From the NCBI GenBank assembly GCA_949126835.1, contig OX421497.1, positions 3,550,771 through 3,614,770 of the forward strand: a stretch of DNA of 64,000 nt, given 5' to 3'. Below are positions 54,215-64,000 of this stretch, piece after piece. The DNA is from Anisus vortex (Eukaryota; Mollusca; Gastropoda; Planorbidae). Positions within the stretch are counted from its first letter, which is position 1. Every line of letters begins with the position of its first letter. The notes beneath the pieces are model-generated. The model did no database searches, was not told where the DNA came from, and saw only the letters and a list, made by a program, of their open reading frames with translations. Position numbers and translations under genes: made by a program.

Positions 54215-55250
54215 AAGGTGTCTATATGATATCCATGTTTGTGTAGATGTGTCTATATGTTAAGTATGTTCATGTAGATATGTCTATATGTTAAGTATGT
54301 TCGTGTAGATGTGTCTATTTGTTATGTATGTTTGTGTAGATGTGTCTATATAGTATGTATGATTGTGTAGATGTGTCTATATGTTATGTATGGTTGTGTA
54401 GATGTGTCAATATGTTATGTATGTTTGTGTAGATGTGTCTATATGTTATGTATGATTGTGTAGATGTGTCTATATGTTATGTATGATTGTGTTGATGTGT
54501 CTATATGTTATGTATGATTGTGTAGATGTGTCTAATTGTTATGTATTATTGTGTAGATGTGTCTATATGTTAAGTATGTTCGTGTAGATGTGTCTATATG
54601 TTATGTATGTTTGTGTAGATGTGTCTATATGTTATGTATGTTCGTGTAGCTGTGTCTATATGTTATGTATGTTCGTGTAGATGGGTTTATATGTTAAGTA
54701 TGTTCGTGTAGATGTGTCTATATGTTATGTATGTTCGTGTAGATGTGTCTATATGTTATGTATGTTCGTGTAGATGTGTCTATATGTTATGTATGTTCGT
54801 GTAGATGTGTTTATATGTTAAGTATGTTCGTGTAGATGTGTCTATATGTTATGTATGTTCGTGTAGATGTGTCTATATGTTATGTATATTTGTGTAGATG
54901 TGTCTATATGTTATGTATGTTCGAGTAGATGTGTCTATATGGTATGTATGTTCGTGTAGATGTGTCTATATGTTATGTATGTTCGTGTATATGTGTCTAT
55001 ATGTTATGTATGTTCGTGTAGATGTGTCTATATGTTAATTATGTACGTGTAGATGTGTCTATATGTTAAGTGTGTTCGTGTAGATGTGTCTATATGTTAA
55101 GTATGTTCGTGTATATGTGTCTATTTGTTAAGTATGTTCGTGTATATGTGTCTATATGTTAAGTATGTTCGTGTATATGTGTCTATTTGTTAAATATGTT
55201 CATGTAGATGTGTCTATATGTTAAGTATGTTCATGTAGATGTGTCTATAT
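54215..55250. repeat. 31-bp satellite (ATGTGTCTATATGTTATGTA)
   Basis: About 33 copies of ATGTGTCTATATGTTATGTA followed by TGTTCGTGTAG. Variants TTTGTG, GATTGTG and CATGTA are grouped, with TTAAGTATG units mostly to the right. Confidence 0.95.
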
Positions 55251-55589
55251 ATTCCATATTATGTTGAAATTTCTCTCTGTCAACATTTAGATCACTTTTG
55301 ATTCTCTTCCATTTACGGAGCAATCCATCACTGACCCCCTCCCCCCACGGGTCAAACGTTAGTGCCAGGGAGGGTCTGATTATCACTCCATTTCTCCAGC
55401 TGTATAATTGATAACCGAAAGTCTAGGTCATGGTGCTCCTGACATCACGTGACCTACTTATAGTTTTCACAGAGGGCTCTAAAGCCCCACTGAAAATTTA
55501 CTGAGACATTTTTTTTATACCGTTGATCGATGGGTCACTGGGCAGATGGGAGACAGTCACATTTTAACACTCAGAGAAGGATGAAAAAA

Positions 55590-55865
55590 AAGACAGCATC
55601 GAATCTGCTCAGGTCACACCTGCTGAGTGCTCCCCTTGTGGAGCTGGACTCCAGAATTCAGAGCACGTCCTGCAATGGTGTCCACTCCACAGAGAGGCCC
55701 GCCCGTAACCTAGTCTCAGGGAGCCACCATGGAGGAAAAAGCTCTGAAGGGCGGGTAGGGGGGGGGGGAGCGCAAAACCATTATTTAAAAAACAACAGCC
55801 CCCCGGTTCATCAGAGCAACAGGACTGCCAGTCTGACACAGCCAAGGAAAGCAAAATGGCACGCC
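55590..55865 (+). pseudogene. LINE 3' end (zinc-finger C-terminus), second copy
   Basis: One frame reads SAECSPCGAG, then SEHVLQWCPLHREAR, a C-x2-C...H...C knuckle ending as in LINE C-termini. GGAGGAAAAAGCTCTGAAGG and CATCAGAGCAACAGGACTGC match 43860-44149. Confidence 0.7.
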
Positions 55866-56459
55866 ACAGAAGAAGTAGAAAGTGAAGACATAATTATAAC
55901 GATATAAAAAGACTTTGTTGAAAATACAATTGGATATAATCATAGTGTTATGAAAACATGTACCGGTATATAGATTTTGTAGAAATTATCTTGATGTCAT
56001 ATTTTATCTAGATGAAACCGTAGTCTAGAACAGGGGTCGGCCATCTTTTGATAATAGTGTGCTAAAGTAGATAATAGTTTTTTTTCTCTATATTTATTAG
56101 TATGCCTAATTATAAAAAGTAAAAAAAATAATAATTAAAAGAGCTTAAAAAATAATTTTCAATAATTAATTAAATATATATTGTAGTTTTAGGCCTGCAG
56201 TTTCCAAGACAAAATTTTCAGGACTAAACTATTTTTATTACTAATTGGCAACTTTAAAAGAAACACCGATAGAAAGATATCTAAACTGTAGGCAACGTAA
56301 GTCTTCGCTTTATAATACTTTATTTAGATCTACCTGTCATTTGGTCACTTTTGTTGATGTGTTAAAGAAAGTTGGCCGGGAGGGGGGGGGATTATACTGT
56401 CGGCATTGAGATAACTTTACTGGAATGTCTGAAACAAAAGTTTATTGTGGCTATTCGGC
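55866..56459. other. No gene; short hAT-end relic
   Basis: CAGGGGTCGGCCATCTTTTG at 56031 is a GGGGTCGGC-type terminal repeat whose body could not be followed beyond about 60 bp. The rest is AT-rich. Confidence 0.45.
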
Positions 56460-56605
56460 CAGTGGCGTACCGAGGGGGGTGCGGGGGTTGCGGACCGCAC
56501 CGGGTGACACCCTCTCAGGGGTGACACCCGAATGAAAAATCGTATTTAAAAAAATTAAAAATTTACAAGCTGACGCCCAATGGCGAGAAAATAATGCGTT
56601 CGTAG

Positions 56606-58260
56606 ATGGTTTACTCACTTGTCAGTGAGAAATTAAACTGTTTGTGCTGCACATTGTTTGCTGTTGATGTTACCGAAACAAAATCTACATTTGTTACTGG
56701 GTCTGATAAGTGGCGGAGACTGAGTCCAAAACTACATTATCATGAGACATCTGAAGAGTACCTTGTTGCCTTGAAAAATGTAAAACATTGGCAGCAACAT
56801 AAAATAACTGATGCCAAAAGTATTGCCTTAATGGATAGGGAGAAGAAAAAGTGGATGGATATCCTACACAGGTTGCTAGATATTACAGTTTCTTGCGAAG
56901 CAAAATCTGGCATTTCGTGGCCACAATAAAGATGAATCCTCGTTGAATAAAGGAAACTTTCTTGAGATGGTTAAGATGTTTTCCAAATATGACCCAGTGC
57001 TGAAAGAGCACCTAATGAGACTAAAGATAAGTCCATGTACAGGGAAAGCATCTGTATCTTATCTTTAACCGAAAATTCAAAATGAATTTATAAATTTACT
57101 GGCCAACCATGCAAAGAAAAATCTTGTTATGGATATATAGGCCGCAAGGTATTTTGGAATTATGTTTGACAGCACACCTTATATATCACACACTGACCAA
57201 ATGACTGAAGTGATCAGATATGTGAAATTCACAGTGAGAAAGTTGAAGTGAGAGAAGTGTTTTTTGGACTTTTTCCTCTAAGGGGGAAAAAGCTGACGAC
57301 CTCAGTTCTGACATTCCTAAAAATCTAAAAAGGGACGGACTTGATATAATGATAAGCATAGCTCAATGTTATGACAATGATGCCCTAATGTCTGGAATCC
57401 AGAGCAAGAAAGCTATTTTTAATGGATGTGTGGGTCATTCCCTTTAACTTGTGTGGTCAACACTCTTTTGCCGAAAATGCTTCATGTATAACATTTTTGT
57501 TTTTCTTCTTTGTTGCTTCCACTCATCGATGGGATGTTTTAATTGAACACACTAGGGTGTCGTTGAAAAGGTTATCTACAACATGTTGAAGCTCTCATCA
57601 TGCTGCTGTTAAACGAGTGAAAGAAAAGTTTGATGAATGCATTACGGCGATTGAAGCTTTATGTGATCCTCGTAAAAATTTGGACACAAGAGATACAGCA
57701 CAAGGACGTTTGCATGCTGTCTGTGATTTCACGTTTATCTGCTACCTTAACCTTTGAGCTGACATACTTGAAGAAGTTAATCTTACACAGCAGTACCTGC
57801 AGACTAAAGACTTAACGCTTGATAAAGTTGTGACCAAGTTAGACGCCTTAGGTTGGTTTTTGCACGAAAAGCGGAGTCAATCAGTGGAGCATGCTATTGA
57901 ACAAGCACTTATAAAATCAGACCAACATGGGATTTCGGTAGAGAGAAGATTAAGATTCGAGAAGAGAATGGCAGGGGAAAAATTAAGAGATGCTGACATT
58001 TCTATACGAGAAGAAAGCGGTAGGGATATGCAATAGTTTATTGATCGCTTTCTTTCTGAACTCCAAATCAGATCAACAGCGTTTAAGGAAGTTGCAGATA
58101 CGTTTGAAGCTGTTCAGCCCAAGATTCTACTGTCAGCAAGTGAAGAAGAGTTATTGGTGTCCGTTTCCAAATTAACCTCTTTCTACGATGAGTTATCCGA
58201 AGATAAGATCTTAAAAGAAATACCTTGACTTAAAACGACACGACACCTAAAAGCAGCTGA
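56606..58260 (+). pseudogene. hAT transposase (ZMYM1/TTF-type), N-terminal and central part, broken
   Basis: Successive pieces: a TTF-like zinc-finger end (CLCCTLFAVDV, SDKWRRLSPKLHYHETSEEY, 56606-56927). Then in another frame AFRGHNKDESSLNKGNFLEM and KYDPVLKEHL. Then FGIMFDSTPYISHTDQMTEV with the family's catalytic Asp region (about 57155-57215). Then LDALGWFLHEKRSQSVEHA (57830 onward) and SASEEELLVSVSKLTSFYDE. Many stops and at least three frameshifts make it inactive. The C-terminus lies beyond the nested element. Confidence 0.85.
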
Positions 58261-58309
58261 TATTGACCTAAAAAAGCCATGGTATGTGTATCTGTAGCTT
58301 CATGTAAAC

Positions 58310-60545
58310 CATAGCTTCTCAACCTTTTTCGGCTCACCGCCCCCTTTAAAAATTTTTTTTCGATCACCGCCCCCCCAACTTTTTTTTTGCGTCCATGCGC
58401 TCCCCTCTCTGGACGTTAAAGGGTCAATATAGTTTCCGCAGTTTATTTTACGCCGACTAGATTTGTATGCTTATTTATTATGTTTAAAACAACTGCAAAT
58501 GAAACATATTGTAATAATTAATAGATCAAAAAATGACCTAAACAAGAGGATTACAAAAATCAATATTAATATGAATCGTTTGCCTGGTGTGTTTTTAGTA
58601 GTTTGTCTATATTTGTTTTAATTTTGACTGCAAAAGCCTTTGTCTCCACGCTTCACTATTTGCAGCTTTTTTTTTTTTCACAAATGAGGGTGATAAGAAT
58701 GCAATACAAACACAATAGCCATCAAATATACTGGAACAGACTACTTTTTAAAAAATACCACATCAATCCACGATACGTCTTACCATCGCCGATGGATGAA
58801 TTTCTTTTACACTAAAAAGTCTTCTAGTACAAGTAGTCTAATAGATTTTTATATTTATATATTTTTTCGAAATGGGCAAATAAACAAGTTAAAAGTAAAG
58901 CTAGATTGTCAGGTAACGTGGACTCATCCAGTTATAAAGAAAATTGTGATGTCTTTAGGTGATCTCACAGTATACTCTAAATCAGGGGTCGCTAACCAAA
59001 GGCACGCATGCCAAACTTGGCACACAGAGCGATTTTCAATGACACGCGAGAGACGTCCAAAAGGTGTTTTTTATTGATAAAAACAGCAACAACATTTTCC
59101 GGAACTGAATAAAGAAAACTGACTGTTGAAGCCGATGTTTCTGACACATTTCAGTTAGTGGATGTTGCATTTACAAGGACCACTGGAATGGATTTGCATT
59201 GAAAATAGACATATCTTGTCGTGAAATCAATTTCAAACTTCTAACTACATGTGCATCCCTATGTTAAAGAATATATTAAGATAGATAGTTGGGCTTTTTC
59301 AGATTTACATCGAATCACTCAAAGCGGAGTTTTCTAATCAAAGGCAAGACTTTCAAATTGATGGAATCATTTTTTCATACCACACCAAGCCTAAATGGTT
59401 TGATCTTACTACAAACTTCTTAGATCTTTTTTTTAAGTGGAGGAATATTGGCGATTTTAAAATGGAGCAAGTTGCATTTTAAACATTTGAAAAATTGGCA
59501 TCCATATGTGTCCATTTGCGGAACAAATCAGGAAGAAAGCTACTTAGGAAAGTCATTTGCTATTCTCAACTGCTAGGCATTTGCTCTACTTTCAGCTTTT
59601 GGTTCAACTTACACATGTGAACAGATATTATCGCACAATAAAGTTGTTTTCAGCATACAAAAAGGTCACCTACACTTGACCGCTCGTTAATTGATGCAGA
59701 CTAATTACATTTAAACAAGCTTTTATGCTCATCTTCTTTAATTAAACATAAATTTAATTAATTCTAAAACAAATGTATATAAAACAAATGTATTTGCATT
59801 ATTAACTAAAAAATATAAGAAACTTATTTATTAGCACTATATTATGTTATTAATGTTTAAAATATAAACTCCTTAAATGGACAAACAATTAATGCAGGAA
59901 ATGTTTAATTCACAACTGTTTAACGTAAATTATTTTAATCCTCTAATAATTAAATCTTGTTATGAATACCATAATGTTGAATTTATATCAAGAAAAAATA
60001 AATAGTAAAATTTTTATATTACAAAACAGAACTTGTTTGGCATCACTATTGAATCAAATGTGGAAACAAGTTTTAATTAAAGGGAGATAATTAACCCGTT
60101 TCATTTGAGCTAATATTTTTTTTTCTTTTATAAAAAAAAGAAATGGCTTACAATTTATAACTGATCAATCTGTGAAATGTATTTGAAGATTATATAAATA
60201 TTATATGACTAAAGAATTTAAAGGCCTAAGTATATTTTCAAACCTTACATTGACTACCCAGTTCGTATGATTACTTCGTATCTATTCCGCTTAACAATAT
60301 TGCTGTCTTTGTGCAGGAAAGCTAAATGCATTAAAGAACATCCCAGTAAAATTGAGTTCAAAATATCGTTAATATTAGTAGATTCAATATTTAGCACCGT
60401 TTACATCACATTTCATTCAAACACTAATCAATTCAAAAAGCTGAGATTTTCAAATTATATCAGGTACGTTTGTACCGCCCCCAATCGCCCCCGGAACGTC
60501 AGCGCTCCCCCTAAAGCTTCTCATCGCCCCCGTTGAGAACCTATG
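58310..60545. mobile_element. TIR element with perfect 8-bp target duplication, nested in the hAT
   Basis: Left end CATAGCTTCTCAACC; right end on the other strand CATAGGTTCTCAACG. atgtaaac is exact at 58302-58309 and 60546-60553. Both subterminal regions are runs of CACCGCCCCC-like sequence. It is likely a second hAT family, non-autonomous here, and it contains a third element. Confidence 0.88.
58983..60290 (+). mobile_element. hAT element (GGGGTCGGCAACC family), third nesting level
   Basis: It starts CAGGGGTCGCTAACCAAAGG and continues with AGCGATTTTCAATGACACGC, AAGCCGATGTTTCTGACACA and TTAAAGGGAGATAATTAACC as in other copies. The right terminal repeat is missing, so its right limit is approximate. 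Confidence 0.7.
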
Positions 60546-60569
60546 ATGTAAACAGAGATTTTTTAAACT

Positions 60570-60750
60570 AAATCATATAAAAAGCAATTTACGCTCCACC
60601 ATTAGACTATCAAGACTTTCTGATCTGGCTATGTTATAAATTGAAAAGGATACTGTGAATGATATAGATTTTGATGAGGTGATTGACAAGTTTGCTGTTT
60701 TGAAGAACAGGAAAGGAACAATAAATTTGAATACAGTACTTTATTAACTT
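60570..60750 (+). pseudogene. hAT transposase C-terminal dimerisation part, separated by the nested insertion
   Basis: STIRLSRLSDLAML, a stop, then IEKDTVNDIDFDEVIDKF and AVLKNRKG. This is the counterpart of LSDLALLSIQ...VIDEFATVK in the hAT at 15789-19074. Confidence 0.8.
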
Positions 60751-60969
60751 TTATAGTAAAAAAAACGTATTGTACGGTTGGATCAGTTGTTTATTTCTTT
60801 TACTTCCTAATATTAAATTAAATTAATACTGTTTTTGTTTTTGTCATATTTGAACTGTAGGCTTATTTTAAGGAGACGAAAACTATGTTGAAACGGGGGG
60901 GGGGGGGGGTGACACCAAAAGTTTACCGCGCCGGGTGACACTAGCCCTCGTTACGCCACTGTATGCGGC

Positions 60970-61545
60970 TATGGTCACTTATTTACGTATAAATGAGGAG
61001 ATGTGTTGCGGCGCTAAAAAGGAATGTTCAAGAATGAAGGCGGAAGTGTGTGTGACGTAATTACACACACGTCATAGCCTACGCATTTTTTTTTTTTCTT
61101 AACCCTATTATTGCAGAAGATTCGGAAATTACCGTTCGTTTGATGACGTCACAGGAAAGAGATACCATTCTTAACTTGCTGCACTGTAAAGCATAACATT
61201 ATGCGAAAAACAAAATTCCCGCGTACGACTGTAATCAAATTCACAACAGCTATTTACCTTGTGATGAAGGTGAACTTAACAGGGCAAGATTCTCGTTTTT
61301 TGTGTGTATATTATTCCCAGAATCAGACTCTCAATGATAGAGACTACAAGTACTTTTTATAAAGTTGCACAAATTGTGAATGTTATGTATATGTGTGTGT
61401 TATTATGCAACTGAGAAGATATATAACATTTCAGACAGGACGAGACTGTATTGTTATGTATATATATATATAGGCCTACAGTTACAAAAGGTATAACAGC
61501 CTCTTACAATACAGTGTCGTCTGCCTTGTTATATTACTGATTAAA
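60970..61545. other. No gene recognised
   Basis: A short TGACGTAA/TTACACACACGTCA region near 61052-61072 and a (TA)n near 61460. No exon seen. Confidence 0.4.
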
Positions 61546-61796
61546 AAAGTATTCCGTCGGACCAGAGTCATCCATGGGGCCGGTGAAGCATCGTTGACCA
61601 GCTTCTGCGGTCACGGCATACCAGGGGATTGTGTGACCAGCACAACGCTCAAACGCCTTTACTTCACCCCAACTAAAGTCAGGTAATCACCAGAGCTGGG
61701 AAGATTCAGGGACACCCTAGCCTTTACCAGGATTCGAACCTAGGACGTTCGGTAGGTCAGCCGAACGCTCTATCGCTCGGCCACTGTGCCACCTAT
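61546..61796 (-). mobile_element. tRNA-derived SINE (family 1), full length
   Basis: On the - strand: head GGCACAGTGGCCGAGCGATA (box A), CCTAGGTTCGAATCCTGG (box B), AGGGTGTCCCTGAATCTTCC, then GACTTTAGTTGGGGTGAAG and a 3' end at GGTCCGACGGAATACTTTTT. Confidence 0.9.
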
Positions 61797-62654
61797 ATTG
61801 ATAATTAAGCATGCCAGAAACATTTAACACTACCAGATATGAACAATGTGACTATGTCTAACAATAAGGGCCCTACAATAAATTTGATACAATTGGACGA
61901 GGAAATCATTATAAAAAAAACCAACACATTTATTTACATTAATAATCAAACGTATTTCAAAAACTGCCATAAAAAGTCATGCAAGGGCCACAGTAAAAGG
62001 GTAGGTGAGCCGTGCTGTGACCCGCGGGGGACGCCCGTTGGTAGCCCCCTGCCTTGCACGTTACTACTGACATACACAAAGTATCGAAAGTTCGTTTACA
62101 AATAATAGGTTAAAGAAGCCTGAAACAATACGGGGAGACATTAACGGTTTCTGGGGCCCATCTCTCCTCCCCTTGTTGATGTAAGACGATTACGTCGTCA
62201 AACGGATCCTACACCCTCCGACGCCCCTTCCCTCCCGGGGGGTACTAGAGTAAATATATCCGTTTTCTATCACACCCCGGGGTTAAAGGTTACGCAAACA
62301 TCGCTCCGTTGGAATTTCCTTTTTTTTTTACGGATATTCCCAGTACTGTCTTCAGTTGTCAGGAGTAATTCCCCCCTTGTGATTTCATTTTGAAAGCATT
62401 CCACCTCTCTCACTCCACCTCTCCCCTGTGTCCATGTCATATTGACGTACAACAAAAAAACGGTAATTCCCTTCTCCCCTTCCCCCCCCCCCCCCAAAAA
62501 AAAAAACAAAAAACAAAAAACAAACTCAAACCACATGAATAGAAATTGATTTGTGTTTTTTTTTTTTTTTTTTCGATTTCATGCTGAGAAAAAGATTATC
62601 ATGCTGTTTCTTTTTCGCATCGAAATTGAGATTTAGAGTACCATGTGTTGTCTA
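61797..62654. other. No gene; homopolymer-rich stretch
   Basis: C-run and A-run at 62485-62520 and a T-run at 62557-62573. A GC-rich patch lies at about 62000-62055. Short frames across these runs are not convincing. Confidence 0.4.
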
Positions 62655-62960
62655 TAATAATAATAATAATTAATAATTATAATTGGTCACTTATATAGCG
62701 CCTCACTCTATGCTAATGGAAAGCATGCTCAGCGCGCTCGTAAAAACGAAACGACAATCACATTCTAAAATAAAATAGTTTTAAACAAGTTTATTTTTTG
62801 GTGCCGATGGAGGTGTACTTGATCAACTTAGTGGAACAGACATGTCTTTAAACTATTCTTGAAAGACTCTTTTGTCACAGAGTTTTCCAGTGTCTCGAGT
62901 ACTAGCTGTTCCACAGTGAAGGCGCCACAGATTCAAACGAGCGCACACCAAAAGTGCGTG
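62655..62960 (-). repeat. Family 3 interspersed repeat, - strand copy
   Basis: An (AAT)n run at 62657-62674 is the reversed tail. GCGCCTCACTCTATGC, AGCATGCTCAGCGCGCTC and AAAGACTCTTTTGTC follow. It ends near GGCGCCACAGATTCAAACGA, matching the 47395 copy. Confidence 0.65.
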
Positions 62961-63631
62961 TAATGACAATGGAAAAACTTCCTAAAAAAAAAAAGTTAGA
63001 TCAGTGAAGATTCTTTTGCTATGACCCGCGGGCCTCATCCGGCCGGCCTGAATCCCTAATCCGGCCTACCAACATGTGCTGCCAAAATGTGTACTGTGAG
63101 ACACTGAGCTATATAATTAATATATATATGGAGTCCTCAATCACTTAAATTTGTGGGGGAAATGCATACTTTTATATATAGATAAGTGGTGGCATGCTAA
63201 TGACCGATTTTTGACACTGACCTAGGTACTCATAAATATTTATAAAGGCATTTGTGAGCGACTGAAACCTGTCATATTATTATTACGCATTTATTGCATT
63301 AATTTCGTGCCAGAGTATAACTGAATTATTAAATAAAATAAAAGTATAAGTATATAATATAATACAATAATTACTCAGATAATATTTTTTATTTTTGGCA
63401 TTTAACGCATTCAATTGAGAAAGATCAACAACCATTTTGTTGAGTTCATTTTCATAGCAGCATTTCCGGAAAAGGCGTTTAGCGAAATCATAATCTACAT
63501 ATCTAATTGTATGTATGTCAGTGTCTAAAACCGATCATAATCATACAATAAACTATGTAGGTCAGGCGTCAGTGCATGTACTTCCGGTTTACTTCCGAAA
63601 CACTATTTAAATGAATTTTAAAAGCACTTAC
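62961..63631. other. No gene; possible hAT-end fragment
   Basis: TGACCCGCGGGCCTCATCCGG at about 63022 resembles the GC-rich subterminal of hAT MITEs. The rest is AT-rich. Confidence 0.4.
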
Positions 63632-63770
63632 ATTCAAAATCAATAAGTGATTCTTCACGTCTGACGTTCACAATCAATCGTTTTCTTTCGGCGACATCTT
63701 TGTGAAATGAATTTAATTTATCCACTTCATCTTTGCTTACTCGCAGAACATCCGGGAAAGAAGCACATTG
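63632..63770 (-). pseudogene. THAP-like zinc-finger exon with a frameshift
   Basis: On the - strand MPMCFFPGCSASKQ (a C-x4-C start like THAP domains) is followed, after a one-base shift, by DEVDKLNSFHKDVAERKRLI and VNVRREESLIDFE, the THAP FHxxP...RxxWIxxVRRE pattern without its Pro and Trp. A strong GTAAGT donor lies at 63631-63626. The shift and the missing residues suggest a dead copy or transposon-derived exon. A live gene with an error in this sequence is possible. Confidence 0.45.
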
Positions 63771-64000
63771 GCATGCTCTGTTAGTAAATTAGCGAATAGA
63801 ACCGGAAGTGTTGGAATACATCGACCTTTTAGGCTAAAACGTGTCGATACGGCAGAAAATATTTCATCGAAAAGCCATTCATTACTATGGCTTTTTCGTT
63901 TCAATGCAAAGCTAAACACAAAATATATTATTTTACAATAATCGTTTTAGCACTAGAAAGATATATATATATTATATTTCTAAGATCATATTGATATTTA
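63771..64000. other. No gene recognised at the right edge
   Basis: A - strand frame of 60 codons (63919-63740) overlaps the THAP-like exon in another phase. I see no reason to call it coding. Confidence 0.35.

Larger units (their letters stand above)
56460..60961 (+). mobile_element. Full-length hAT transposon with TIRs, 8-bp target duplication and a nested element
   Basis: Left end CAGTGGCGTACCGAGGG; right end on the other strand CAGTGGCGTAACGAGGG (16 of 17). Flanks tattcggc (56452-56459) and tatgcggc (60962-60969) differ at one base. The span is 4502 bp, of which 2236 bp belong to the nested element at 58310-60545. It carries a broken ZMYM1-type transposase on the + strand. The termini are close to those of the hAT at 15789-19074. 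Confidence 0.9.

Noticed and set aside
62270..62536. 88-codon - strand frame
   Set aside because: It crosses C and A homopolymers, has a low-complexity start and no recognisable domain.

Overview
This is eukaryotic, intron-containing, AT-rich DNA. It is crowded with degenerate mobile elements and simple satellites, as expected for an invertebrate nuclear genome. The repeat style (dense tRNA-headed SINEs, RTE/CR1-like LINE tails, hAT elements with 8-bp target duplications) and the divergence of the one complete gene suggest a mollusc, most likely a pulmonate-type gastropod. The taxon is an inference; nothing in the window names it. No bacterial-type operon, CRISPR array, rRNA or intact nuclear tRNA gene was found.

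The main gene is a complete class I histone deacetylase of the HDAC8 type on the + strand (27812-38017). I assembled eleven coding exons by hand. Every junction is GT-AG and the joined CDS is 1365 nt, giving 454 residues in a single open frame. All zinc ligands and catalytic residues align at a constant offset to human HDAC8. The protein has an unusual acidic N-terminal extension, and a glutamate stands where the human enzyme has its regulatory phosphoserine. Its introns hold SINEs, LINE tails, small TIR elements and a 42-bp minisatellite that grew out of a LINE fragment.

Left of the gene, 1-27800 is mostly repeats. It holds a 5'-truncated LINE with an intact 1024-codon ORF (1725-5290), an 8-bp microsatellite (7836-8110), one orphan P-loop exon of a Ras-like small GTPase on the - strand (11775-11841), an RTE-type LINE remnant, a 1.5-kb 36-bp satellite (12985-14518), a complete hAT transposon with a second element nested in its transposase (15789-19074), a tRNA-complementary site that may be an LTR-element primer binding site (22529-22568), and a second hAT fossil (25268-26290).

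Right of the gene, 38020-64000 holds a chain of satellites (19-bp, 31-bp, 17/34-bp, 36-bp and a second 31-bp family), several LINE 3' ends, SINEs, a 408-bp TIR element with 7-bp target duplications, a three-level nest of DNA transposons (56460-60961) and a broken THAP-like exon near the right edge (63632-63770).

Apart from HDAC8, the GTPase exon and one or two doubtful exons, I see no host protein-coding sequence. Most long ORFs here are translations of satellites or transposons. No previously undescribed gene system stands out. The most interesting points are the HDAC8 deviations, the LINE/SINE shared tail, the nested transposons with intact target duplications, and the satellites born from mobile elements.
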